DNA from: Chitinophaga pinensis
Lineage (GTDB): Bacteria; Bacteroidota; Bacteroidia; Chitinophagales; Chitinophagaceae
NCBI GenBank assembly: GCA_945872815.1
Contig: CAMCAY010000012.1
Location: 1-53,230, forward strand
DNA: 53,230 nt
Direction of reading: 5' to 3'
Both the position numbers and the translations under genes were made by a program. Under the pieces are notes generated by a model. That model was not told where the DNA came from. It searched no databases and saw only the letters and a program-made list of their open reading frames with translations. Of the stretch, positions 1 to 8,796 are shown one piece after another. The stretch's first letter is position 1; each line of letters begins with the position of its first letter.

Positions 1-184
1 ACACCACAGTTCCGTTAGTTATACTATCGTGGATACTGAATCTAAGTTGAACAGGATGATTGGGAAGGATATTACCATTACCATTTCTCACTACCGCTTG
101 GTAGGGTATCGCAGACGGAACCTGAGCATAACCAAATTGGAATAAAGATAATACCATTAGAAGAGTCAGGAAATGTTTTTTCAT
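1..184 (-). CDS. Secreted protein, N-terminal fragment (cut by window edge)
   Basis: Partial gene running off the left edge; only the first 61 codons are visible. The ATG is at 184-182. The protein begins MKKHFLTLLMVLSLFQFGYA, a clear signal peptide, followed by QVPSAIPYQAVVRNGNGNI and then LRFSIHDS. From memory, this IPYQAVVRN...LRFSI opening is common in Bacteroidota secreted proteins that carry tail-fibre-like or FISUMP modules further on, so export to the cell surface is likely. The C-terminus and function cannot be read here. A 32-bp palindrome lies 37 bp upstream of the start and may fall in its promoter or leader. Confidence 0.7.
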   Translation of the reverse strand, partial: MKKHFLTLLMVLSLFQFGYAQVPSAIPYQAVVRNGNGNILPNHPVQLRFSIHDSITNGTVV

Positions 185-220
185 TTCTGTTAATTTATAA
201 ATAAGAAAAAATATTGTTGT

Positions 221-252
221 GGTTGTGGTACGTGTCGACACGTACCACAACC
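221..252. repeat. 32-bp perfect palindrome
   Basis: The sequence reads identically on both strands over 32 bases, with core GTACGTGTCGACACGTAC centred between 236 and 237. It is GC-rich inside a very AT-rich gap. It could be a REP-type hairpin, a dyad operator for the secreted-protein gene starting at 184, or a bidirectional terminator; there is no T-tract on the plus side to favour the last. The palindrome itself is certain, its role is not. Confidence 0.9.
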
Positions 253-307
253 CCTCAAAAGTAGCAACATTATTTAATATTTGTAAAATTTATTGTATTA
301 TTCGAAG

Positions 308-357
308 TAGGACAAAGTCCCGAACCTTTAATAATCACCGGTCGCAGACCGGCGCTA
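308..357 (-). repeat. REP module, copy A (two hairpins)
   Basis: Read on the minus strand, it starts TAGCGCCGGTC and continues to GACCGGTG (22 bases, hairpin CCGGTC-TGC-GACCGG). Then come 15 bases of spacer and GGACTTTGTCCTA (hairpin GGAC-TTT-GTCC). The 22-base and 13-base parts are identical to those of the module at 27605-27654, which sits against a RAYT transposase gene. The total length is 50 bases in both. Only the spacer differs. Confidence 0.85.
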
Positions 358-498
358 GAAAGAGTTCAAAAGGTTTAATGGTTCAATGTTTAACCTAACT
401 CACGATTTTAATCGTGGGTGGTAAAGAATTTAAAATTATTTACCCATTCGCTTGCAGCATATCGAACACAATAAAATATAGACCAGTAAAAATGAGTG

Positions 499-1215
499 CT
501 ATTTTTTTGCCATATATCTTTTTCTATCCTGTTCACTCATTTTTTCTATAGTATATCTCAACATTGTTCTTGGCATGTTTGCAACATGTTTTTTAAGAAA
601 ATCATGAATGACTTCAGGGTTTACCTGCCATGCTTCCCGAAGCATCCAACCCGTAGCTTTATGTATAAGGTCATGAGGATGGTGGAGCAGTAGCTTGCTT
701 AACAAAAGAACATCTTTGCAGTCATTCTTTTTAATAAAATGCTTTGTGGTTACAATGGCAATCCTGTTTCTCCACATGGACGAATCCTTTGCAAGCTCGT
801 ATAAAATGCTCCTGTCTTTATCCTCGAGCCATTTACCTAAAATGCTATACGCAGAAGAATCTACTAGATCCCAATTGTTGATACGGTCAATTTTTGCTAA
901 ATACAAATCTACCCACTCCATAGGATTTCCTTTTTTAAAACTCCCATTATACTTATGTGTCAAAATGAAAATTGCTGTAAGTCTGTCTTCGTGGAATTCA
1001 GAATCGAGCAAGCTTTCGATAGTTTCTTTATTTGCCTTTTCATGATGTTTCTTAGCTATTGCTCGCTGGTCGGGAACAGATACTCCGCGAAACAAATCAC
1101 CTTCCCCATATTCACCCTTATTTGTTTTAAAAAAGCGCATGCTGCTTTTTTTTCTAGTTTCGGAGGAAAAAAACATTAATTCCTTGATTATTTCTTTTTG
1201 TGTATCATCTTTCAT
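499..1215 (-). CDS. AlkD-family DNA alkylation repair protein
   Basis: A 238-residue all-helical HEAT-repeat-like protein of the AlkC/AlkD DNA glycosylase family. These excise alkylated purines such as 3- and 7-methyl adducts without base flipping. Visible family signatures are NNWDLVDS (about 113-120), with the Trp and Asp expected at the lesion site, SMWRNRIAIV (about 147-155) and HKATGWMLRE (about 185-194). The length matches the family. I start at the ATG at 1215; a longer reading frame runs to 1269, but its first 18 residues (rich in Phe, Thr, Asn) do not look like this family. It stands alone, facing away from the gene at 1388. Confidence 0.85.
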   Translation of the reverse strand: MKDDTQKEIIKELMFFSSETRKKSSMRFFKTNKGEYGEGDLFRGVSVPDQRAIAKKHHEKANKETIESLLDSEFHEDRLTAIFILTHKYNGSFKKGNPMEWVDLYLAKIDRINNWDLVDSSAYSILGKWLEDKDRSILYELAKDSSMWRNRIAIVTTKHFIKKNDCKDVLLLSKLLLHHPHDLIHKATGWMLREAWQVNPEVIHDFLKKHVANMPRTMLRYTIEKMSEQDRKRYMAKK

Positions 1216-1387
1216 AATTATATTATCATTGTTTAATTCCAATTTACATGTTGTAAAAATAAAAATCAAGTGTTTTATCTAGTTTATTTGAAAAACTGAG
1301 AAATACTTTTTAAAGTTTTTTTACAAAAAAATATAATCGCTATTTTTAGCAGTAAATTAACCTCGTATTTTAATTCATTGATTTATC

Positions 1388-2953
1388 TTGAAAAACTCAG
1401 TAATCATACGTTACATACTTCTACTTACAATTGTTACTGTAAGCATTATTAAGATATCTCTCATTGGTAATGGCTTTCTTTCTATGCAAGATGAAAGACG
1501 TTACGAAAAATCGGGCGTGGCATTGGAATGTATCTCAAAAGGAGATGCTAAGGGATTTTTTAATGCGGTTTTCTCTACAAAGGGAAGGCCGGGTGAAACA
1601 ATCATCAAGTGCATTCCTCATACTCTTCAATTCTACACTGCGAATAAATTCAACTTAAATGTTTACGAAAGCAGAAATGCTTATCCCTTGTTTGTTTTCA
1701 ATTTTATTGTTTTTTGTTTAATACTTCTTGTTCATTACAGGTTCTCCCATTGGGTTTTAAAAAACGAATACCTTGCACTGCTAAGTGTTCTTATTTATAG
1801 TTGTCTTACAAATTCTTATTTATATCTTAGACACGCTTTACCCTATGATACTAGTCTGCTGATTCTTTATTACACAATGTATAAAGCACTTCAGCTCGCC
1901 GACTCCGATTCTCTTTCAATTAAAAAATGTTTTATAATTGGCCTATCTGCATTTATTGGTTATTCTGTTTACCCCGGATATTTCCCGTTGGTATTTTTAA
2001 TTGGCATTTTGCTGTTTTATCAATTCAACAATAACTTTAGTTTATATTATAGAATTAAAGCGATTGCATCTTATGTTGGCGGATTTGGTTCCTTATTAAT
2101 ATTGTTTGAATTGTTATCGCGTATTGGAGACAGCTCTTTTGTTTTTGCATCTAAAGGTCTTTCGACTACAATTGTGCAAGGCTCTTTTCAAGAGTGCTTT
2201 TCTTTTCTCTATAAATATCTTTGGGAAGCAGAGGGTAATGGAGGAAAAATATTAGTATTTGGACTATCTATATTTTTAATTCACTTGTTATTTAACCTTA
2301 AAAAAATATTTTTCGATAAAGTTCTATTCGTTTCCCTTCTGCTCATATTGGCATATTTGTCCTATGCTTCCTTGGGGTATTTTTTTCACCGCTTTGTTTT
2401 TTATGGAAGATTGATACACATGTATTATCCTTTTATTTGTATTGCATGTGTGAGCTTATTGAATACTAGTTTTTTAACGGAGAAATATAAAAACGCAATT
2501 GCCATTTGTATCTCTTTTATTTTTGTTTTTTCTTTTTTCAAAATTTTTATTCAATATAAAACCTATTCTTATCCAAGAGATATTGGCTGGAAGTATGTAA
2601 ATATTTACGGTAAAAATGCTGTTCACAATATCTGCGAATACAATGGAGGTGTTTCTCAAGTTCCTGCGAGAGTGCTTACGAAAAAGAGTATTTCGCCTAC
2701 GGAAAAAATTTACGACTCTTTCTATTTTGTTGCATTGGTTAATTGTTGTTATCACAATACCTTTTTTGATATTGAAAAAAATAAAAGATTTTATTTGAAA
2801 ACTGGAGGTGTTCTGATTGAGTCCCTTCGTCCTTATTACCTTTTTAAGCCCTATCAATACGAAGGATATGGAATTGAAGAAAGAAGAAACATTGACTCAT
2901 TACAACCATTAATAAAAGCCTATGGATACATTTTTCAATTGCCAACAAAATAG
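1388..2953 (+). CDS. Multi-pass membrane protein, probable GT-C glycosyltransferase
   Basis: A 521-residue polytopic membrane protein. A first membrane helix (about 7-28) is followed by an outside loop with an acidic pair, Asp35-Glu36 in MQDERRY. Many hydrophobic helices follow up to about residue 370, then a soluble C-terminal part. The early acidic motif after the first helix and the overall plan fit GT-C glycosyltransferases that use polyprenyl-phosphate sugars (PMT/ArnT-like). The exact family and substrate cannot be told. The start is TTG at 1388, because an in-frame stop lies at 1379-1381 and the next ATG would remove the first helix. No neighbouring sugar genes help assign it. Confidence 0.6.
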   Translation: MKNSVIIRYILLLTIVTVSIIKISLIGNGFLSMQDERRYEKSGVALECISKGDAKGFFNAVFSTKGRPGETIIKCIPHTLQFYTANKFNLNVYESRNAYPLFVFNFIVFCLILLVHYRFSHWVLKNEYLALLSVLIYSCLTNSYLYLRHALPYDTSLLILYYTMYKALQLADSDSLSIKKCFIIGLSAFIGYSVYPGYFPLVFLIGILLFYQFNNNFSLYYRIKAIASYVGGFGSLLILFELLSRIGDSSFVFASKGLSTTIVQGSFQECFSFLYKYLWEAEGNGGKILVFGLSIFLIHLLFNLKKIFFDKVLFVSLLLILAYLSYASLGYFFHRFVFYGRLIHMYYPFICIACVSLLNTSFLTEKYKNAIAICISFIFVFSFFKIFIQYKTYSYPRDIGWKYVNIYGKNAVHNICEYNGGVSQVPARVLTKKSISPTEKIYDSFYFVALVNCCYHNTFFDIEKNKRFYLKTGGVLIESLRPYYLFKPYQYEGYGIEERRNIDSLQPLIKAYGYIFQLPTK

Positions 2954-2993
2954 GAATATTGTTTTTATTTATTTATTTTTATAAAAATTTCTT

Positions 2994-3377
2994 ATGCGAA
3001 TAGCTTTTATTTTTGCCTTTCTTTTTATTGGTTTTTGTTCTCATGCTCAAAGGCCTGAACTTGAAAACGAAACCCTCACTTACTCCCAAAGTAAATTTTT
3101 CAATGGAAGCAGTATTACTCTTACAACGGGCACTCGTGAAGATTCAACTTTTGCGTATGTTTTTTTAGGGACAGGTTCGACAGGGAAATCGCATCTTGCT
3201 TCAAACTGGAAAAATCTAACTGTTCGTGTTGAAGAAGTTTATAAAAAGGGTGGGAAATATTATGCTAAAGGCGATTTATATAATGGAAAAAAAATGATTG
3301 GGCTTGCAGGAAACAAGGTGATTGTTGATGTTGAAAGAGCAATTGACAACAAGGAAATTCTTGATAATGCAAAGTGA
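2994..3377 (+). CDS. Small secreted protein of unknown function
   Basis: A 127-residue protein with a signal peptide (MRIAFIFAFLFIGFCSHAQ, cleavage near residue 19). The mature part is about 108 residues, Lys/Gly-rich, with alternating strands such as ITLTTGT, FAYVFLGTG, LTVRVEEVY and KVIVDVERA, suggesting a small beta-sandwich or barrel. I do not recognise the family. It follows the membrane protein by 40 bases in the same direction and may be co-transcribed, but no functional link is evident. Confidence 0.65.
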   Translation: MRIAFIFAFLFIGFCSHAQRPELENETLTYSQSKFFNGSSITLTTGTREDSTFAYVFLGTGSTGKSHLASNWKNLTVRVEEVYKKGGKYYAKGDLYNGKKMIGLAGNKVIVDVERAIDNKEILDNAK

Positions 3378-3406
3378 TGTCTTTCCGAATTTCCGATTCG
3401 ATATTT

Positions 3407-5338
3407 TTATTCTTTCATCCACTTTTTAGTAATCGTTTCTCCGTTATCGGCAACTATTTTAATGTAGTAATTACCTTTTGAAAGTGCTTGAACATCATTG
3501 CTGACCTCATTCATCCCTTCTTGTAAAAACAACTCTTTTCTTGTCACTACTTTACCTGCGATATTTAAAATCTGCATTTCGATTTTTGCAGCTACGGCAG
3601 CTTTTACACTCATATTTATCGTGTTCTTTGCAGGAATAGGAAATATTTTATCAAGTGTGAAATTGTTTACACTTTTATTCATTCTAAGAAAAATCGTTTT
3701 ACTGTAAACGTATTTTCCATCATTATCCAATTGTTTAAGGCGATAGTAATTTTTATCGAATGGATTTGCATCCACAAAGGAATATTCAAAAGCACTGAAA
3801 CTTGAATTTGTTGTTGATTTGCTTTTTACAAAACCGCATTTTTGAAAGTCTGTTCCATTCTGACTTTTCTCTATTTCAAATCCATTGCAATCAATTTCAG
3901 AAACAGTATTCCAAATTAAGTTTACCTTACCTTCCTTAATATTTCCCAGAAATTCTCCTAGTTTAATTGGAAGTATTCCTGTTGCGGGAATATTCTGTGC
4001 ATACCCTCTTTCTTCTGTACCTCTGTTTTCTGACCACAATGCAACCGCCTGATTGTTTATAACATCTGTAAATGCAAATCTTCCCTTAGGATTAGCGAGC
4101 GTGTATGAAGTAGAACTTACTTCGCATCTGTTTCCTGTCCAAACAAAATCTCCATTGCTGTTTAATCTGGTTGCGTAAATTTTATAATTTTTATCATAAC
4201 TCATAAAAAACGGACCGTCATTTAACAGAGCCAACTTTCCTGCCTGTGTGTCAAAATTTGTGCTAATTGGATATATTTCTTTTCCTACTGAATCTAATCT
4301 TACAGCTCCTGAAGCAGTATCAAATTTTTGCACATATACTCCGTACTGCGTTTGATTTACATCACAATATGTACTAACAGACCAAATATATGGTGAGGAA
4401 GACGCATGTGCAATATTGGTGGTTTGTTGCAGCGGGTCTGCTCCTGTTGAATATGTTGAAACAGGACTACCATTTATTCCCCAAGGCAAGGTTCCGTCTG
4501 CATTTATTTTTTGCAAAAAAGCAGAAAATCTAAATCCCGAACTAGCGTAATATCCAAAATATGCAATATTGCCAATCGACAGTATTGAATAATATCTTGC
4601 GCCAGACGTTGAAAGGTTTGAAAGTTGTAATGGCGCAGCCCACAAAGCTACTCCATTCATGGAATACCTTTGCGCGTATGGGGTTGTATTAATGCCGAAG
4701 CCCTTTTTCTGAAACACCAATGTAAAGTCTCCGTTAGGATGTGATACTATTTGCCCTTTTGTTGTATTACTAGAACCAACTTGCACAGATACAGCGTTTG
4801 TCCACATAATTGTTCCTGCACTGCTTATTTTCTGAAGATACATAGTTGATGGGCTGTTGTTGTTCCATGCAACATATACATTGTTTGTGGGTGACATTGC
4901 CGGATAAGGCGAAAGTCCTGCTCCTAATACTACTCCATTTCCCCAGGGCAAAGTGCCATCTGTGTTTACTTTTGAAACAACAGCAGTAAGCACACCTGCC
5001 ACTTCATACTGATATCCTATAATTAAATTGTTTTGTGCATCAACACAAATATTAAAAACAAAAGTCGCCGTTCCTGATGTCTGATTTGAAACAGGTACAC
5101 CATGGAGTCCTAATAACTTTGTTCCATCAACATCCAAAAGCTGTGCTCGCATATTATAATTACCTCCAATGCTGGTATAAAATGCAATCCAAGTCTTGCC
5201 ATCGCTTGTGTTTATTGCTTGTAAATCGGAAACCTCTACTTCAGAAAAATCAAGGTTCACAAATGTATTTGGGTTCCATTGTGCCCAAGAAAAAAAACTA
5301 ATAAATATTATTAAAATAGTTATAAACGATTTTTTCAT
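3407..5338 (-). CDS. T9SS type A sorting-domain secreted protein
   Basis: A 643-residue exported protein. The signal peptide ends near FFSWAQ. The main body (about 25-450) has repeated blocks with a conserved Trp after a Gly-rich turn (for example DGTLPWGNG, DGTLPWGING, GTIMWTN, GDFVWTGN), spaced some 45-60 residues apart, like a propeller or strand-repeat fold. After about 455 comes an FN3-like module with VNLIWNTVSEIDCNGFEIE and YYRLKQLDNDGKYVYS, which often precedes sorting signals. The last 80 residues (IFPIPAKNTINMSV to NYYIKIVADNGETITKKW) form the type A C-terminal sorting domain. It is therefore exported by the type IX system to the cell surface or medium. The ligand or enzymatic role is unknown. 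Confidence 0.85.
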   Translation of the reverse strand: MKKSFITILIIFISFFSWAQWNPNTFVNLDFSEVEVSDLQAINTSDGKTWIAFYTSIGGNYNMRAQLLDVDGTKLLGLHGVPVSNQTSGTATFVFNICVDAQNNLIIGYQYEVAGVLTAVVSKVNTDGTLPWGNGVVLGAGLSPYPAMSPTNNVYVAWNNNSPSTMYLQKISSAGTIMWTNAVSVQVGSSNTTKGQIVSHPNGDFTLVFQKKGFGINTTPYAQRYSMNGVALWAAPLQLSNLSTSGARYYSILSIGNIAYFGYYASSGFRFSAFLQKINADGTLPWGINGSPVSTYSTGADPLQQTTNIAHASSSPYIWSVSTYCDVNQTQYGVYVQKFDTASGAVRLDSVGKEIYPISTNFDTQAGKLALLNDGPFFMSYDKNYKIYATRLNSNGDFVWTGNRCEVSSTSYTLANPKGRFAFTDVINNQAVALWSENRGTEERGYAQNIPATGILPIKLGEFLGNIKEGKVNLIWNTVSEIDCNGFEIEKSQNGTDFQKCGFVKSKSTTNSSFSAFEYSFVDANPFDKNYYRLKQLDNDGKYVYSKTIFLRMNKSVNNFTLDKIFPIPAKNTINMSVKAAVAAKIEMQILNIAGKVVTRKELFLQEGMNEVSNDVQALSKGNYYIKIVADNGETITKKWMKE

Positions 5339-5524
5339 TTTAATTACTTTCTTTAGTGACTAACTTTAAGACGCAACCTTTAAAAACATAAAATTTCTAC
5401 TAATACTAAGTTAAGGTATTTTTCATTTCCGATAATTCAAATAGACGGTATTGTGTATCACCAAGATGGATGATTTTTTTAAAGCGAACTGTTTTATCAA
5501 ATTAGATTACAGGTAAGTTTAAAA

Positions 5525-7072
5525 TCATCTCTTGCTGTTGTTGTATTTTTCCTTGATAATAAAAGACATTGGTTTTTGAAGAACTTTGCTTTCCAGCCAG
5601 GATATAACATCCAAATACGCAAACGTTCTTGTTTCAAATTGCTTTGTTTCATAAGGCCTCAATTTAATCAGCAGCTGTTCAAATTGAGTTCTAAGAATCT
5701 TTTTATCTGAATGAAATGAATTTCTTAAGAACTTCCCTATTTCTTCTTCTATTACTGTAAATCTTTTCATTTTGGCCATAAACCTGTAAACCGACTTTGT
5801 GAGATATTCTACTAACTCAACATTTCCTATTTCATATTGTGCAATCAAATGTAGCAGCCTTGAATAACATTGAAGGTCTATTCTTAAATCTATCTGTTCG
5901 TTAATTATTTTTTGTAAATAATCAATGCTTTTACTAAAGTCCTCTGCGCCGAAATAGATCATTGCAATTTTGTAATTCATTACAAGTATGCGATGTTTAT
6001 CAATGTAAAGGGAATATTCAGAAAGCTTTTTCTCTATTTCTGGTATTAAATGTATTCCCTCTGAAAAAGTTCCTGAAATGATGTGATGATTTAATCTTGC
6101 GCTGTTTAAATAAATAAAAGTTTGAATTCTGATATTGTCATGTATTTGCGCTTCTGCACTTTTTGAAAAAATATAAAAGGTCTCAAGTGTGGTGGTGAAT
6201 TTTTTATGACTTCTAATATCAAAAAGGGCGTTCATTAAATTGTGCATTCCTTTTACAAAATGCATCGTTTCCGACTCAATCATTTTTTTATTCTCCTGAA
6301 ATAAATCCACCCATTTTTGCGTATAACGGTAGTACATCAAAAAGTCTTGTCGTATATACGCAAACCAACAAAACGATTGATAAATATACAATCTTTCGTA
6401 AAAGCCGTTTAATAAGTGGTAGTTTGTCGGAAGGTTTTTATAAAAAAACTTTTTAACTTCCGATTCATCTTCTTTGTTTCTTGCGTGGCCTTTTTGTATA
6501 TACCAACTATACATTTGTAAGGATAAATTAGACAATCGGGAAATTGTGGCTCTTTTATCATTTGCTTTTTCTGCTTCAGCTGAAAGTATTTCTGCTCTAT
6601 CTTGAAAGCTTCGGGTAATATATAATGACTCTATTTTTTTTTCAAAAGAAATCACTTGAATTAAAAAACTGTGTTGATTATACTCAATAGCTGTTTCTTT
6701 AAGCTTTTCAAGGATTTTTAAAGATTGATGGTATAATCCCTTGTTGTATAATATTCTGGCGTGATCCAACTGTTCATTCATTTGAAATTCAATACCTTCC
6801 GAACTTGTCAAAATGCGCAAACTAGCTAGTATTTGTTTATACAAATGTGATTTGATATTAGACAATTGCGGCTTTTCAATAGAGGTTAGTTTTTTCAGTA
6901 ATGCGCTTTCATCATAATACACAAGCTTATCCATGGCATTAAACAACTCAATAATCTTCAAGTCTTTATTTCCACTATTTCGTTGAATAAATAATTTAAA
7001 ATTCCTTTTTTCCGCCTTTTCTAATGACCTGATTAATTGAAATAATATATCTGTAGATTGGTTGGGCATCAT
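5525..7072 (-). CDS. Helical, TPR-like protein of unknown function
   Basis: A 515-residue soluble protein with no signal peptide and no membrane helices. It is rich in Lys, Glu, Leu and aromatic residues arranged in amphipathic helices, with segments such as ARILYNKGLYHQSLKILEKL that look like degenerate tetratricopeptide units. The N-terminal part (IRSLEKAEKRNFKLF) is charged. I do not recognise a named family. Two adjacent ATGs (7072 and 7069) are possible starts. It is transcribed alone, and the region upstream carries a plus-strand terminator belonging to another transcript. Confidence 0.65.
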   Translation of the reverse strand: MMPNQSTDILFQLIRSLEKAEKRNFKLFIQRNSGNKDLKIIELFNAMDKLVYYDESALLKKLTSIEKPQLSNIKSHLYKQILASLRILTSSEGIEFQMNEQLDHARILYNKGLYHQSLKILEKLKETAIEYNQHSFLIQVISFEKKIESLYITRSFQDRAEILSAEAEKANDKRATISRLSNLSLQMYSWYIQKGHARNKEDESEVKKFFYKNLPTNYHLLNGFYERLYIYQSFCWFAYIRQDFLMYYRYTQKWVDLFQENKKMIESETMHFVKGMHNLMNALFDIRSHKKFTTTLETFYIFSKSAEAQIHDNIRIQTFIYLNSARLNHHIISGTFSEGIHLIPEIEKKLSEYSLYIDKHRILVMNYKIAMIYFGAEDFSKSIDYLQKIINEQIDLRIDLQCYSRLLHLIAQYEIGNVELVEYLTKSVYRFMAKMKRFTVIEEEIGKFLRNSFHSDKKILRTQFEQLLIKLRPYETKQFETRTFAYLDVISWLESKVLQKPMSFIIKEKYNNSKR

Positions 7073-7316
7073 GATTTAGTATTGTTAAAACCCTTTACTG
7101 TATTGACTTGTAAAGAACAAAGCATTCTTTCGCCATCATTAAACTTCTAATAAGTTGACTTGATACAACCGGATATTAAAGGCAAATTTGTGAAAGAAAT
7201 CAGTGATACTATAAAATTATATCAATCAGCTGATACGGAAAGAAAAAAAACAGAGTTAACAAAACAATAATATTATATAAAGTCTGTAATAGTTTTAAAG
7301 CAAGCAATCGTTAAGC

Positions 7317-7346
7317 CGCTTCGTTTCTACGAAGCGACTTTTTTTT
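7317..7346 (+). terminator. Intrinsic terminator, orphan on plus strand
   Basis: Stem CGCTTCGT/ACGAAGCG (8 bp), loop TTCT, then AC and eight T residues on the plus strand. No plus-strand gene is annotated upstream. Confidence 0.8.
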
Positions 7347-7348
7347 AC

Positions 7349-7379
7349 AAAAAAACCGTCCTTAGAAAAAGACGGTTTT
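7349..7379 (-). terminator. Intrinsic terminator for recA
   Basis: On the minus strand: stem AAAACCGTC/GACGGTTTT with a 10-base loop, running into a tract of seven T residues. It lies 195 bases past the recA stop, with no other minus-strand gene between. Confidence 0.7.
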
Positions 7380-7573
7380 GATTATTTAATTACTAACCCA
7401 ACTTTCAATTATTAAAATAATTGAATTTTTTTATGAACCGAAGTGTATTTATTTCTGCAAGTTTTTTACAATTCAATCATCAATTCTTACAAAAATCTCT
7501 TTTTAATAAAACTAAATGATTGATTAATGAGCAGGTGTTGATGTTTTATTAACGTCAACATTTTGAAATATAA

Positions 7574-8572
7574 TTATGCCTGCATTTCTTTTATCTTCTC
7601 CCTGATTTTGGTTTCAATTTCATTGGCCATTTCAGGATTGTCTATCAGTAGTTGTTTTACAGATTCTCTTCCTTGTCCCATCTTATCATTATTATAACTG
7701 AACCAACTGCCGCTTTTTTGTACTATTCCGAGCTCAACTCCCATATCAATTATTTCTCCAACTTTTGAAATACCCTCTCCATAAATTATATCAAATTCTG
7801 CCTGACGGAAAGGTGGTGCCACTTTATTTTTTACAACTTTTACTTTAATATGGTTTCCTATAATTTCGTCACCATCTTTTATTTGTGTCATTCTGCGAAT
7901 ATCCAAACGAACCGACGCATAAAACTTCAATGCGTTTCCTCCGGTTGTTGTTTCAGGATTACCAAACATTACACCTATCTTCTCTCTTAACTGATTGATA
8001 AAAATGCAACAACTATTTGTTTTTGATATTGTAGCGGTTAGTTTTCTTAAAGCCTGGCTCATCAATCTGGCATGCAATCCCATTTTACTATCTCCCATTT
8101 CTCCTTCCAGTTCTCCTTTTGGCACCAAAGCTGCAACCGAATCTATTACCACCACATCCAATGCTCCGGAAAGAATCAATCTGTCTGCTATCTCTAATGC
8201 TTGCTCTCCATAATCAGGCTGAGAGATCAATAAGCTATCGATATCCACACCGAGCTTTTGTGCGTATGAACTATCAAATGCATGTTCAGCATCAATGAAT
8301 GCGCACATACCGCCTTTCTTTTGAGCTTCCGCAATCACATGTGTAGCTAAAGTAGTTTTTCCTGAAGACTCCGGACCATATATTTCTACAATTCGACCCT
8401 TTGGTAAACCACCTATTCCCAAAGCCACATCCAATCCAATTGAACCGGTTGAAATTACTTCTTGTTCTGTTTGGGTTCTTTCGTTCATCATCATGACAGA
8501 ACCTTTTCCAAAGTCCTTGTCGATTTTGTCCATTGTTAGCTTTAGTGCTTTTAATTTTTCTGCGTTGCTCAT
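7574..8572 (-). CDS. recA: RecA recombinase
   Basis: RecA binds single-stranded DNA, pairs it with homologous duplex using ATP, and triggers LexA-type autocleavage where present. The 332-residue protein shows Walker A GPESSGKT (66-73), [15 protein letters not shown], Walker [13 protein letters not shown], and the loop motifs [20 protein letters not shown] and [19 protein letters not shown]. The C-terminal tail is somewhat short but complete. The ATG at 8572 ([11 protein letters not shown]) is chosen: an upstream in-frame start at 8629 would sit on top of the -7 promoter box at 8627-8634. It is monocistronic, with its own terminator downstream. I saw no obvious SOS-box dyad. Confidence 0.98.
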   Translation of the reverse strand: MSNAEKLKALKLTMDKIDKDFGKGSVMMMNERTQTEQEVISTGSIGLDVALGIGGLPKGRIVEIYGPESSGKTTLATHVIAEAQKKGGMCAFIDAEHAFDSSYAQKLGVDIDSLLISQPDYGEQALEIADRLILSGALDVVVIDSVAALVPKGELEGEMGDSKMGLHARLMSQALRKLTATISKTNSCCIFINQLREKIGVMFGNPETTTGGNALKFYASVRLDIRRMTQIKDGDEIIGNHIKVKVVKNKVAPPFRQAEFDIIYGEGISKVGEIIDMGVELGIVQKSGSWFSYNNDKMGQGRESVKQLLIDNPEMANEIETKIREKIKEMQA

Positions 8573-8626
8573 AATTTTCTGGTTTTTAGTGATGTATCTG
8601 TGTATTATTTTTTCCCTTTCGGAACA

Positions 8627-8634
8627 CAAATATA
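8627..8634 (-). promoter_or_regulatory. recA promoter -7 box
   Basis: TATATTTG on the minus strand matches the Bacteroidota consensus TAnnTTTG exactly. It gives a leader of roughly 50 bases before the ATG at 8572 and rules out the longer start. The -33 region is not a good TTTG match. Confidence 0.7.
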
Positions 8635-8796
8635 GGGCATTATTTTTAATAAACTAATTTATTTAGTATTTTTTTGCTAATTTTTTTATACAGTATTTTT
8701 TGAGAAAATAACATTATTAATAGCGTTTATTTCTCGCAATTATTAGCAAACGCCTTTTATTATGATAATTATCCTTGCAGAAATGGAAGATTGCTC

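Larger units (their letters stand above)
185..498. other. Repeat-rich intergenic region
   Basis: There is no coding sequence in this 314-base gap between a secreted-protein start and the end of the AlkD-like gene. It holds three separate dyads: the palindrome at 221-252, the REP module at 308-357, and a hairpin at 398-419 with arms CACGATT and AATCGTG, extendable by three pairs. Between the last two is GTTCAA-rich sequence (365-392) resembling the AT-rich arms next to the other REP copies near 27.4-28.4 kb. Confidence 0.75.
7073..7573. other. Intergenic region with a possible small transcript and two terminators
   Basis: A 501-base gap between the start of the TPR-like gene and the end of recA. 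It contains a short plus-strand reading frame from TTG 7160 to TAA 7270 (36 codons, beginning MIQPDIKGKFVKEISDTIKL, no ATG). A strong plus-strand terminator follows at 7317-7346 and a minus-strand terminator at 7349-7379. No known plus-strand gene ends here, so either a small RNA, a small protein or a decayed gene is expected between about 7080 and 7346. The remaining 200 bases toward recA are AT-rich with no recognisable feature. Confidence 0.5.
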
